31,597 bases of DNA from a virus. The position numbers and the translations under genes were made by a program. Shown here piece by piece: positions 17,763 to 24,574 of the stretch. Positions within the stretch are counted from its first letter, which is position 1. Every line of letters begins with the position of its first letter. The notes beneath the pieces are model-generated. The model was not told the origin of the DNA, made no database searches, and saw only the letters and a list, made by a program, of their open reading frames with translations. The stretch spans positions 1 to 31,597 of the IMG/VR virus record IMGVR_UViG_3300024346_000316; one strand, given 5' to 3'.

Positions 17763-18936
17763 CTTCAGTCTCCTCAACTGGTCTGCCACCCTCGTCGGGG
17801 TTAGCTGCGGAACCTGCTATGTTTGCAGGTACTCTAATTTCTTCTGTTCCATCTATCTTAGGAAACCCTAAGCGATCTCTAGCTTCTGCAGCAGTAATAA
17901 TTCCACCATTTACTAGTGAAGTATAATAAGCTGACGCATCTCGTAGTTCCGGTGCTAAAGCCGGAATATCTGTAATGTCTTCGATACACTCAAAACCATA
18001 AAATCTTGTCATTGCAAAATTTAATTTTCGAACGATAGGAAGTATAGTCTCCAAATAATAAAGTCGTAAATTTGGACGAAGGTTAGCATTGTTACCTGAG
18101 TCTAAAAGAATTGGAGGGATTCCAAGTGCCTTTAAAATAATCTTTTCGTTTTCTAAAATTGCACTTTGAAAATCTAAATCTTTAAAACTTACGTTTGTAA
18201 TAGAGTCTACTTCAATACCACCATCTAAGATGAGAGGTCTTCGACCACCAGCATCTGGTCTATAGCGTTGTTGCCAAGCTAAGATCATGCGGTCTTTGAT
18301 TTTTTCAGAAAGGGTGTTAGGCGACTTGAGTACAAGTCCTGGAACTGCACCGTTCTTAAAGAAGTTATCCTGAAATTTACGCATAGATTGAATAAGATTC
18401 ATAGTACGCGCTGCAGGACTTAAACGGGGAACACCGCGGTAAATAGAGTGAAAAGAGTTCTCTTTAACATGAATAATCTCATCAACAGTATAGTCTATAT
18501 CTAGCAAAGAGTAGTGAGAGATAAAGGTCTTTTCGTCTGCATGTACTGTTACTTTATCGGCAGGTAGATGATACATATGAGCACCATCATAGTAAATAAA
18601 GATATTACCGTCAATAAGAAAGTCAGTAATTAAGTTTCTACGAAAAGAGTTAATATCTTGATAAGGGTTAGGCTCTCGATTAAGTAGAGTCTCTACTTTA
18701 GATCGTTTAATGCCTTTGATAACGCCTTTAGTATTTGTGTTAGGCTTAACAAGAGTAGGAATCTCAGCAACATCATCTACGATCATGTTTACACCGCGAT
18801 TTACAATTTCCAGCTCTTCATAAGCACGCTCATAGCTAAGAGTATTCTCTCGCGAGCTTTCCTTTATCGCAACGTCATGAAACTGCGCAGGATTTAGCTT
18901 TTCGGTTCTTCCTAGGATATTATTATACCAAGCCAT
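17755..18936 (-). CDS. Portal protein
   Basis: This 393-residue protein matches HK97-type portals. The N terminus has AYEELEIVNRGVNMIVDDVAEIP, followed by LLNREPNPYQDINSFRRNLITDFLIDGNIFIYY, HVKENSFHSIYRGVPRLSPAARTM and, near residues 265-300, ILKALGIPPILLD. It ends in an acidic tail (EGGRPVEETEDE). Twelve copies form the DNA channel at one head vertex. The position after the HNH gene and before protease/capsid is canonical. The ATG has AAAGAG upstream and lies 14 nt inside the HNH gene, giving coupled translation. It is slightly shorter than HK97 gp3 (424 residues). Confidence 0.92.
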   Translation of the reverse strand: MAWYNNILGRTEKLNPAQFHDVAIKESSRENTLSYERAYEELEIVNRGVNMIVDDVAEIPTLVKPNTNTKGVIKGIKRSKVETLLNREPNPYQDINSFRRNLITDFLIDGNIFIYYDGAHMYHLPADKVTVHADEKTFISHYSLLDIDYTVDEIIHVKENSFHSIYRGVPRLSPAARTMNLIQSMRKFQDNFFKNGAVPGLVLKSPNTLSEKIKDRMILAWQQRYRPDAGGRRPLILDGGIEVDSITNVSFKDLDFQSAILENEKIILKALGIPPILLDSGNNANLRPNLRLYYLETILPIVRKLNFAMTRFYGFECIEDITDIPALAPELRDASAYYTSLVNGGIITAAEARDRLGFPKIDGTEEIRVPANIAGSAANPDEGGRPVEETEDE

Positions 18937-19288
18937 GTTTTTCTCTTTGAATCTGTACCCAACGCATTTGTTTTTTAGCAGTAACTAACGCAGGGTCTTT
19001 ACCATAAATTGAGTGAAGCTTTAAATGGTGAGTATGACACAATGTAGCCGTGTGGTCATATAGCTCAGCATGATGCTCTTCTATAAAATCATCCCGTAGT
19101 GCTTGTATATACTCAGGATCGTGTTTGTTTTTTGCTAACCACTGATTAAGTAATGGGGTTAAACTATAGTAGTGGTGAAAATCAAGCTGTTCAGTTTCAC
19201 TACAAATCTCGCACGAGGAGCCTTTCTTATACCCAGACTTTGCCTTATCTCGTACATACTTTACAACATCACGTTTTAGCTTAGGCAT
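18923..19288 (-). CDS. HNH endonuclease (packaging-associated)
   Basis: This 121-residue protein has a Cys26-x2-Cys29 pair, a DFHHY motif (His38-His39) and a second CHTHH (Cys84, His87, His88) with a following His. This is the zinc-bound HNH fold with the catalytic His in DFHH. HNH proteins beside terminase and portal (HK97 gp74 is the model) stimulate terminase cleavage in cos phages. The location here, between large terminase and portal, fits that role better than a homing endonuclease. The N terminus is basic, suited to DNA contact. It is the first gene after the promoter at 19322-19350. The cos association suggests, but does not show, cohesive-end packaging. Confidence 0.85.
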   Translation of the reverse strand: MPKLKRDVVKYVRDKAKSGYKKGSSCEICSETEQLDFHHYYSLTPLLNQWLAKNKHDPEYIQALRDDFIEEHHAELYDHTATLCHTHHLKLHSIYGKDPALVTAKKQMRWVQIQREKHGLV

Positions 19289-19321
19289 TTGCTTTTGGGT
19301 TCCCGATTTTTCATTAGAAGA

Positions 19322-19350
19322 ATTATAGCGGCTTTAGGGTCACTTGTCAA
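19322..19350 (-). promoter_or_regulatory. Sigma70-type promoter for head genes
   Basis: TTGACA (19350-19345), 17-bp spacer, TATAAT (19327-19322) on the minus strand, with an AAAATAGTTA tract just upstream. It lies in the 85-bp gap after the large terminase and reads into HNH, portal and protease-capsid. Confidence 0.87.
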
Positions 19351-19373
19351 TAACTATTTTTGAACAGGTATCG

Positions 19374-20678
19374 CTAGAAGGATACGGATGCAGTTATAAA
19401 TGAATAGAGTGCGTATCTTAAACCGTCTGCCATGTGAGAAGCCATATTGTGCTTAGGTTTTTCACGAGCTAAGTTTGGGTTAGGATCCCACTGATAAGAA
19501 TCTAAACAAATGAGGGACTCTTTGCACTGTTGATCGACGTAAAGGTTGTCATTGTCAACGAGGCTTGATACATGACCAATTCCGTCCAATACAGACTTCT
19601 TAGCGTTAATGGTGGAGATGCCATAATTCTGCGCGAGATCGAACCTTGTTTGTTGAGCAGCTGAGTCAATATAAATAAAATCAATATCCCAACGATCAAT
19701 AAGTTTCTGTATTTCAATAGCATGTTGTTCGGTTGTCCTTTCTGCGTTAAGGTACTCATCTACTAAGTAGTATTTTCCTGCGTCCCAATCGTATGCAATT
19801 ACACACAATGCTGTGGGATCTTTGTATCCTACGTCTAAACCTGCGAACACGTCCATCTTTGAGGTGTCTAGCTGAGATAAGTCTTTCACCTGAGTCTCAA
19901 AGTTAAACTTCCATATCTGACCTTCATAAGTATTAAAGTCAGCTTCATACTCTTGCTTAAATTCTGCGTCTGACATAGACTTACGTGCTTCTGCTATATC
20001 AGATTCGGACATACGAGGGTTGTCTCTATAAGTTGCTCGTATGCTACACCATTCTGGGAAATCTTTTGAGAACCCACGATAGAAAAACTCAGAAAACCAG
20101 TTGTTCCGACCCCGTGGCGTGGAAATAAATATTGCTTTTGAGTTTTCTTTGTCGAGAGTGGGTCGAAGTGCAACGTTGAAGGCATCCTTGCCGTCAGCGA
20201 GTGCTGCCTCATCAAAGATGATAAGGTCATAAGATCTACCTACGCAAGAATCGACTTGGTTAACCGAGCCCATTCTTACAGTAGATCCATTAGAGATTTC
20301 GATAACTTTGTCCTTTGCGTTATCTTTTGTAACCTCTAAGTCGAAGTGCTTAATTAGGTTTCTTTGCAGATCAAAAGAGATCTGAGACAAAGCATAGTTG
20401 GGTGACATAATTAAAATGTTAGAGCCAGGCACTAAAGACACGAGCTGTCCAATAATGTTGGCAATGTATGTTTTGCCTTGCCGACGAGAGACGGCGGCAG
20501 AGACAAAACGGTACTTTGGATTGTTAATCGCGTTGATAATTGCTATCTGCGAAGGTAACGGTTTGACGTTCAATAGATCCAGATATGGGCCTATAGGAAG
20601 TTTCAAGAACTTTGCCTCAGATCCTAATTCAACTATTTCATCAGAGATAACATCTCTGCGACTTACTTCAACTGCCAT
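19374..20678 (-). CDS. terL: Terminase large subunit
   Basis: The 434-residue packaging motor has an ATPase domain with a Walker A-like SRRQGKT (residues 64-70), Walker B LIIFDEAA (Asp156-Glu157) and coupling motif STPRG (186-190). A C-terminal RNase H-like nuclease follows, with candidate metal ligands Asp282 (GLDVGYKDPTA), Asp338 (IYIDSAAQQ) and Asp418 (HMADGLRYAL). It cuts and pumps DNA through the portal. The length is normal for compact TerL proteins. It lies 3 nt after a 53-codon membrane-protein gene and is separated from the small terminase by about 2.4 kb of small genes, which is unusual. The Walker A has Arg-Gln before GKT, a common terminase deviation. Confidence 0.96.
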   Translation of the reverse strand: MAVEVSRRDVISDEIVELGSEAKFLKLPIGPYLDLLNVKPLPSQIAIINAINNPKYRFVSAAVSRRQGKTYIANIIGQLVSLVPGSNILIMSPNYALSQISFDLQRNLIKHFDLEVTKDNAKDKVIEISNGSTVRMGSVNQVDSCVGRSYDLIIFDEAALADGKDAFNVALRPTLDKENSKAIFISTPRGRNNWFSEFFYRGFSKDFPEWCSIRATYRDNPRMSESDIAEARKSMSDAEFKQEYEADFNTYEGQIWKFNFETQVKDLSQLDTSKMDVFAGLDVGYKDPTALCVIAYDWDAGKYYLVDEYLNAERTTEQHAIEIQKLIDRWDIDFIYIDSAAQQTRFDLAQNYGISTINAKKSVLDGIGHVSSLVDNDNLYVDQQCKESLICLDSYQWDPNPNLAREKPKHNMASHMADGLRYALYSFITASVSF

Positions 20679-20681
20679 ACA

Positions 20682-20843
20682 TTAATCTTCTTTTTTCAGT
20701 AGTGTCCAGATTCCGTAGCCTAAACCAATCCAGGCCATTAGTTTTGCTAAGCCGCCGAACAGTATTACTGAACCGCAAATTCCAATTAGCATAGCACCAT
20801 CCCAAGATGTGCGTTCTTTTACTAGTACTTTAAGATATTTCAT
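20682..20843 (-). CDS. Small two-helix membrane protein
   Basis: This 53-residue ORF begins MKYLKVLVKERTSWDGAMLI. It has two hydrophobic segments (about 17-31 and 35-48) joined by a short loop, with a charged KKED C terminus. It overlaps the DUF1353 gene by 14 nt and ends 3 nt before the large terminase, so it fills what would otherwise be a gap. I recall proteins with the same 'vKeRTSWDGAMLI' start in other marine phages, suggesting a conserved family, but this is memory. Position and topology allow a holin-like or envelope role; nothing proves it. Confidence 0.75.
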   Translation of the reverse strand: MKYLKVLVKERTSWDGAMLIGICGSVILFGGLAKLMAWIGLGYGIWTLLKKED

Positions 20844-21414
20844 GTTGTGTACCTCTCTTTTTATGTCCGTTCCAAGCTACGAAACCTGCAAGACGCAGTG
20901 TCCAGTATGCAAGGTAGTTTAATACTTTAAAACCATTTACTTCAATACAAATATCACGGAATAGTCCGTCCATGTGTTTTTGGTCGCGGTATCCAATAGT
21001 AGTTCCATCTTTCTTCATAAGAGTAGCATACTTATAACCATAGTCATGTACCAAGCCACCCATTAACAGTACTCCAACAGGAGATAGGAATGTTGCTAGA
21101 AACTTAGGAACAGACGCTCCATCGAACTCAAACCCCGCAGGAACTTTATACTCTACACCACTAATACTATAATGGAAGTCTTCGCAGATAACCCACTTAC
21201 GACTACCCATCAACCACATTAAGATACCTTTAAAAAAACCTTTATCTTTTGTTGCTATTGGTAATGGTTGCATCTTTGGCATCTCAGGGTAGCTAAACTG
21301 AATTAAGTCTTCTACTTCTTTATCGCACTTATTTACGATATATCCAATTATAACAAGTACGCCTAGTACAGTCCACTGCCAGAAGGTCATTGCTAAATCA
21401 ATTAACATTTCCAT
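20830..21414 (-). CDS. DUF1353-family protein with N-terminal membrane anchor
   Basis: This 194-residue protein has an N-terminal transmembrane helix (about 9-27, FWQWTVLGVLVIIGYIV). The core shows the DUF1353 pattern: KVPAGFEFDGASVP (near residue 90), then GLVHDYGYKY (near 119) and a Phe/Arg-rich helix, followed by a second hydrophobic region near residues 163-178. The His-Asp of GLVHDYGY and the Asp of FDGASVP are the invariant residues of the family. Its role is not established; members often lie in phage late regions near lysis or tail genes. Start and stop are tightly coupled (TAATG at 21414; 14-nt overlap at 20830). Confidence 0.8.
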   Translation of the reverse strand: MEMLIDLAMTFWQWTVLGVLVIIGYIVNKCDKEVEDLIQFSYPEMPKMQPLPIATKDKGFFKGILMWLMGSRKWVICEDFHYSISGVEYKVPAGFEFDGASVPKFLATFLSPVGVLLMGGLVHDYGYKYATLMKKDGTTIGYRDQKHMDGLFRDICIEVNGFKVLNYLAYWTLRLAGFVAWNGHKKRGTQHEIS

Positions 21415-21560
21415 TATTTCTTCCCCTTCTTTTTACTTTTTTTCTTTTTCTTAAAGCCTGCTTTCATAAAAGAGTATGCTTTCCTAGAGATAGTAGATTT
21501 CTTTTTTGTCCTACTCTTGCCGCTCTTTTTTCTTTTGTTGATATTGGCGTATAAGCTCAT
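21414..21560 (-). CDS. Very lysine-rich 48-residue protein
   Basis: I start this at the ATG at 21560: GGAGGAAG lies just upstream and the start overlaps the previous stop as TAATG. The 48-residue product begins MSLYANINKRKKSGKSR and ends with a run of Lys and Gly. Over a third of residues are basic. The N-terminal 'SLYANIN.kRK..g.S' pattern resembles, from memory, a small conserved protein of marine phages. Binding to nucleic acid or packaging into the virion is plausible from charge alone. It has no membrane segment. Confidence 0.7.
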   Translation of the reverse strand: MSLYANINKRKKSGKSRTKKKSTISRKAYSFMKAGFKKKKKSKKKGKK

Positions 21561-21874
21561 TATTTCTTCCCTCCTACTGCTTCCTTGGCATAAAATGCCG
21601 CTACAATTGCGGCTACCGATACAAAGTAAGTAGGTGCCATTGACCCTAAGGTTTTCTGCGCTTCGTCTAGACCTACAAGACTGGCTAATACTACTGCAAA
21701 AGGATAAAGTAACATTCCGGCTAAAGCGAACCATGCCATGTTACGTTGTGCATCTCGCATTGCATCTGCATCTTCTAGTTCCTTACGTTTTGCTTCAAGG
21801 TACATTGCTTCTTCTGCATCGGAGACTTTACCGTCCCCGTTAGTATCTGCTGGATGAAACTCTTTATCTACCAT
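21560..21874 (-). CDS. Membrane protein with an N-terminal EF-hand-like loop
   Basis: The 104-residue protein has a DTNGDGKVSDAEE loop at residues 10-22. It matches the EF-hand calcium loop, with Asp, Asn, Asp, Lys-Val and a terminal Glu at the expected spacing. A charged helix follows, then two hydrophobic segments (about 47-68 and 80-97). The layout is a short cytoplasmic or periplasmic domain plus two membrane helices, compatible with a holin or a calcium-responsive envelope protein. I recall similar EF-hand membrane proteins in marine phages. It overlaps the upstream gene by 7 nt and the downstream gene as TAATG. Confidence 0.75.
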   Translation of the reverse strand: MVDKEFHPADTNGDGKVSDAEEAMYLEAKRKELEDADAMRDAQRNMAWFALAGMLLYPFAVVLASLVGLDEAQKTLGSMAPTYFVSVAAIVAAFYAKEAVGGKK

Positions 21875-22164
21875 TTGACTTTATTTGCCCAATATGCCGC
21901 AGACATTTTGCCTTTAGCTATATTCTTGGCGTGCCGTGCTTTGAAGCTTTTTCTTTTTGCCTTCATAGCTGCGGACTCACCGGCCTTCGGCTTCCCTGCC
22001 GTTTTAGCTCCCTGCTGGCCGAAGCGAATAGTCTTAATCTTATTACCTACTTTTGCCACAACAATATGTGACTTTTTTGCGTGTCCGGGGGTGCGTTTAG
22101 GCTTATTATAGCCCTTTACTTTTGCTCTCTTTAATCGAGAGTCTTTCTTTTTCTTTACGGCCAC
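21868..22164 (-). CDS. Basic conserved phage protein
   Basis: This 98-residue protein starts at GTG (22164) with GAGGAGGAT upstream. It is strongly basic throughout. The central THE-like core SHIVVAKVGNKIKTIRFGQQG and the C-terminal KSFKARHAKNIAKGKMSAAYWANKVKW resemble a domain of unknown function I know from marine and T7-like phages. The 'RFGqqG....KaRh..ni.kgk.sa.yWa...kW' signature is characteristic. The Cys-free sequence and Arg/Lys-rich helices suggest nucleic-acid binding or a virion role, but no function is known to me. It lies between the Cys-rich and EF-hand genes. Confidence 0.78.
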   Translation of the reverse strand: MAVKKKKDSRLKRAKVKGYNKPKRTPGHAKKSHIVVAKVGNKIKTIRFGQQGAKTAGKPKAGESAAMKAKRKSFKARHAKNIAKGKMSAAYWANKVKW

Positions 22165-22167
22165 GGA

Positions 22168-22347
22168 CTAATCCTCCTCGCATTCACAAGGATCGCAATC
22201 ACAGTCCTCGCATACACAATACTCTTCTTCTTCAGGTTCTTTATAGCCCAAAGATGCTTTTGCGTCTTCTTCACTGCTAAAGGTTTTTAAGTCTTTTCCT
22301 TCTTCTTTAACGTACCATATATCACGCTTTTGATAAATCTCAATCAT
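22168..22347 (-). CDS. Cysteine-rich acidic 59-residue protein
   Basis: The ORF runs from ATG 22347 to a TAG at 22168. Residues 1-36 look folded (MIEIYQKRDIWYVKEEGKDL...), with an aromatic strand and a helix. Residues 37-59 are almost entirely Glu, Asp and Cys (PEEEEYCVCEDCDCDPCEC). Six cysteines in a C-x-C-x2-C-x-C-x2-C-x-C pattern suggest metal binding, as in metallothionein-like or rubredoxin-like tails. The start overlaps the upstream ORF as ATGA. The last codons also form the GAGGAGGAT ribosome site of the next gene. Unknown function. Confidence 0.65.
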   Translation of the reverse strand: MIEIYQKRDIWYVKEEGKDLKTFSSEEDAKASLGYKEPEEEEYCVCEDCDCDPCECEED

Positions 22348-22421
22348 TTCTTTCCCCTACGCCGCTTGTTACCTGCAGCTCTTTGCCCGCGTTTTGGCAG
22401 CTTTCTTTTTGGCTTTTTCAT
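22344..22421 (-). CDS. 25-residue highly basic peptide
   Basis: A short ORF, MKKPKRKLPKRGQRAAGNKR followed by four basic residues and Gly, has AGGAGATAGT before its ATG. It overlaps the Cys-rich gene through ATGA. More than half of its residues are Lys or Arg. The strong ribosome site and coupling support translation, although the length makes the call tentative. It could bind nucleic acid, or act mainly as a coupling leader. Confidence 0.5.
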   Translation of the reverse strand: MKKPKRKLPKRGQRAAGNKRRRGKK

Positions 22422-22433
22422 ACTATCTCCTAT

Positions 22434-22868
22434 TTAGAGCATACTAATAACCATTACTATTGCAAAAAATATTAACGGTATTGTTACTGCCACTACTGAG
22501 CCCCACGTGAGCCATTGAACTATAAGTTTATTTTTTTGAGCTTTCTTATATATTTTCGCTTTTGCAGCTGCTTCTCTTTGCCTTTTTCTATCAGACTGAA
22601 ACTGAAGCCAGGCATCCCACACTCCGGGATCGCCTTCATAAATCATGTATTCTTTTAACCACTCTTCTTCTTTCTTTAGTTTTTGTAATTCCATAAAGGC
22701 TGAAAGTTCGTCGCCATTGCCACCTTGTTTTGCTTTCTTTGCTATTATTGACTTGTTGTCAAAATATGAGCCTACAGTGTCAGCAACTTCATATAGTTCT
22801 TTACCGTTAGTAAGTGCTTCCTTTATAATACCGAAAGCCGCATTAGCTGCGGCGATCTCTAATAACAT
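22434..22868 (-). CDS. C-terminally anchored helical membrane protein
   Basis: The 144-residue protein is helical and charged (residues 1-~115, with KKAKQGG and KLKKEEEWLKEYM stretches). It ends in one transmembrane helix (about 122-142, SVVAVTIPLIFFAIVMVIS). An EGDPGVWDAWLQFQSDRKRQREAA segment in the middle is distinctive and, as I recall, seen in phages of marine hosts. The start overlaps the previous stop as TGATG. The topology (cytoplasmic helical domain, C-tail anchor) might suit an envelope-associated or lysis-accessory protein. No enzyme motif was found. Confidence 0.75.
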   Translation of the reverse strand: MLLEIAAANAAFGIIKEALTNGKELYEVADTVGSYFDNKSIIAKKAKQGGNGDELSAFMELQKLKKEEEWLKEYMIYEGDPGVWDAWLQFQSDRKRQREAAAKAKIYKKAQKNKLIVQWLTWGSVVAVTIPLIFFAIVMVISML

Positions 22869-23149
22869 CAGGCACCCATGTTAAGAAGTGCTGCTATTAC
22901 TCCTGCTAGGAACATTATAATGGTTCCACCTACTGATAACATACGGCCGTCCATCTTTTGTAAAGTCCCGTCTATTGCATCGAGTCTTGTAAACGTAGTC
23001 TTCCATCTTTCTTCGCACTGAGCTTCATGAATCGCTAAATCTGAAGCGACATGATCAATTTGACGAACAGAATCATGAAACCGTTCAGTGGTATCAGCGT
23101 TCCAGTTAACGTCTGAGGGGGTTTGAGTATTAGGTTGCGTCGTTGCCAT
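22868..23149 (-). CDS. XhlA/holin-accessory-like small membrane protein
   Basis: I start at ATG 23149 (MATTQPNTQ), with GGAAAAACTACTCA upstream; an earlier ATG at 23176 is possible but overlaps the small terminase further. The 93-residue protein has a helical region with HEAQCEERWKTTFTRLDAID followed by one transmembrane helix near the C terminus (SVGGTIIMFLAGVIAALL). A coiled coil with 'hEa.CeerWk....RLd.i' preceding a TM is typical of XhlA/hemolysin-like phage membrane proteins that assist lysis. That relation is by pattern, not alignment. It overlaps the small terminase gene by 20 nt. Confidence 0.6.
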   Translation of the reverse strand: MATTQPNTQTPSDVNWNADTTERFHDSVRQIDHVASDLAIHEAQCEERWKTTFTRLDAIDGTLQKMDGRMLSVGGTIIMFLAGVIAALLNMGA

Positions 23150-23597
23150 TGAGTAGTTTTTCCATGAGCTTGCCATAATTACCCTGACCGAAGGGTACAG
23201 ACTCATTAATCTGTACATTGGTTTGGTTTTTTATGTTGCTTCCTTCGGCTTTAGCAAGATCTGCCTGCGCCTTGATCTCGTCAATACGCATTTTATGAGC
23301 CATTTGTAATAGATCAGCTAAGTCTTTACTAGAGTAGACGCCAGATTCCTGGGCTTCTTCGAGTTTAGATGCGATCATCTCGTCTAATAAGGAACCGATG
23401 TTGTTCTTGTTTCGGTATCCCATATCTAAATATACAGTATCAATGTATTTCTTTACTTCTCGCTTATTCAACACATCTACTACTTGTGATTCGGATACCT
23501 GAAGGTACTCGCATACACCGCGAATGTTGCCGTACTGTAGATAACTATTCGCTATCTCTAGTCCTTCAGGAGAAATTGTAGTTAGTTCTTTTGCCAT
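23130..23597 (-). CDS. terS: Terminase small subunit
   Basis: This 155-residue protein resembles phage small terminases. A predicted helix-turn-helix (residues 10-50: EGLEIANSYLQYGNIRGVCEYLQVSESQVVDVLNKREV) is followed by RNKNNIGSLLDEMIASKLEEA and a helical oligomerisation region with a C-terminal QGNYGKLMEKLL tail. It would recognise the packaging site and load the large subunit. The start ATG lies only about 13 nt from the centre of the -10 of the promoter at 23605-23633, so the mRNA is probably leaderless. It is separated from the large terminase by about 2.4 kb. Confidence 0.75.
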   Translation of the reverse strand: MAKELTTISPEGLEIANSYLQYGNIRGVCEYLQVSESQVVDVLNKREVKKYIDTVYLDMGYRNKNNIGSLLDEMIASKLEEAQESGVYSSKDLADLLQMAHKMRIDEIKAQADLAKAEGSNIKNQTNVQINESVPFGQGNYGKLMEKLLNGNDAT

Positions 23598-23604
23598 GGT
23601 TCAA

Positions 23605-23633
23605 ATTATACTCAAATAGAGGTTGGTTGTCAA
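23605..23633 (-). promoter_or_regulatory. Sigma70-type promoter for the small terminase block
   Basis: TTGACA (23633-23628), 17-bp spacer, TATAAT (23610-23605) on the minus strand, preceded by AAAAAAATCTC. The start codon of terS is 7 nt past the -10, so the transcript should begin at or next to the ATG. Confidence 0.87.
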
Positions 23634-23650
23634 GAGATTTTTTTCTCAGG

Positions 23651-24109
23651 TTAGTCTGCAAGGGGATTATCAAGTGCTCTTTGCAGTTTCTTGGTAAGAC
23701 GGTCTTCTAATTCTTTCATGTCTCTGTCCGTATCGGATTTTAAAGAGTCACGTTTAGTTTCGAATCTGTCATTTGCTTTATCGATCATTACTCGTACTTT
23801 CTCTTCTGAGTCACGAACTTGATCCTCTACTCTATCTGCTTGCTTTTCGATTGAAATAATATCGTCTCTTAGTCCAGACTTAATATCACGGGTATACTCA
23901 ATTGCTTCATCAAGCTTTAGTTCTATCTGATCATTACGTGCTTCGATTGCACCAGTATCTATATTGGCGATAACTTCTTTCATATCCATATAGTCGTCAT
24001 AAAACTGGAACCCGGCCCATGCCGCCCCACCTAGTGTTGATAATGCTGTAAGCAGTACAACTGCTTTTCCACCTTTGAAGGTCATGCCTCCAAATTCAAA
24101 TTCTGCCAT
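23651..24109 (-). CDS. N-anchored coiled-coil protein (i-spanin-like candidate)
   Basis: The 152-residue protein has an N-terminal transmembrane helix (about 15-34, AVVLLTALSTLGGAAWAGF) after MAEFEFGGMTFKGG. A long highly charged coiled coil (40-145) follows, with many Lys/Glu/Asp/Arg, ending LQRALDNPLAD. The topology (one N-terminal anchor, periplasmic helix) is that of an inner-membrane spanin or other envelope rod. Its 3' end is followed by the small terminase promoter. It is the last gene of the exported-protein cassette and starts by TAATG overlap. No outer-membrane lipoprotein partner is obvious nearby. Confidence 0.65.
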   Translation of the reverse strand: MAEFEFGGMTFKGGKAVVLLTALSTLGGAAWAGFQFYDDYMDMKEVIANIDTGAIEARNDQIELKLDEAIEYTRDIKSGLRDDIISIEKQADRVEDQVRDSEEKVRVMIDKANDRFETKRDSLKSDTDRDMKELEDRLTKKLQRALDNPLAD

Positions 24110-24570
24110 TATTTCACTACCTCAATTTCATCTACGAAACTTAAATTCCTGAGATTCTTGATCTCTTGCTTTAGCTTTTCAACTTCCATCCTTTTAACTT
24201 GGAGTTCTAACTCATACAGTGAGTTACAGTTGATACGTTCTTTCGGTCCACCGATGGGAATATTTATCTTAGCGTATACTCCCACATCTGAGACTTGGTT
24301 TTGAGGAGCCATTATAAATTCGCTAGGATTATTATTGTATACGTCATTATAAGGATTACTAGTATTAGTATTATTGTTTAGAAAACCAACCACTCCAAAC
24401 TCAAAATTAGTTGCCGCTCCGATCGCATTCTGGCATTCAAAGTTTCCTGCACGAATCCTATCAGAAGCATAAGTTTGAGGAGAGTTTGGCAAATTCAAAT
24501 TTAAGGAACTCGACTCTCCCCAAGCCCTGAAGCCCACACACACTAGTACTACTATTAACAAATTTTTCAT
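24109..24570 (-). CDS. Secreted protein of unknown function (exported cassette)
   Basis: The 153-residue protein has a Sec signal peptide (MKNLLIVVLVCVGFRAWG, cleavage expected before ESSS). The mature part begins with a Ser/Asn-rich segment (SLNLNLPNSPQTY), then IRAGNFECQNAIGAATNFEFGV and an Asn-rich stretch (about 68-85). An AKINIPIGGPKERINCNSLYELEL motif precedes a C-terminal charged helix (QVKRMEVEKLKQEIKNL). Two Cys may form a disulfide. The domain order (Gly/Asn-rich strands, 'iPiGGpkeRInC..ly.LEL', helix) resembles, in my recollection, a conserved family in marine phage exported-protein clusters. No enzyme motif. Confidence 0.7.
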   Translation of the reverse strand: MKNLLIVVLVCVGFRAWGESSSLNLNLPNSPQTYASDRIRAGNFECQNAIGAATNFEFGVVGFLNNNTNTSNPYNDVYNNNPSEFIMAPQNQVSDVGVYAKINIPIGGPKERINCNSLYELELQVKRMEVEKLKQEIKNLRNLSFVDEIEVVK

Positions 24571-24574
24571 AATA

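Noticed and set aside
18923-19288. Homing endonuclease invading the head operon
   Set aside because: It is in-line, coupled to the portal gene, and fits the packaging-associated HNH position; no intron or split gene is seen.
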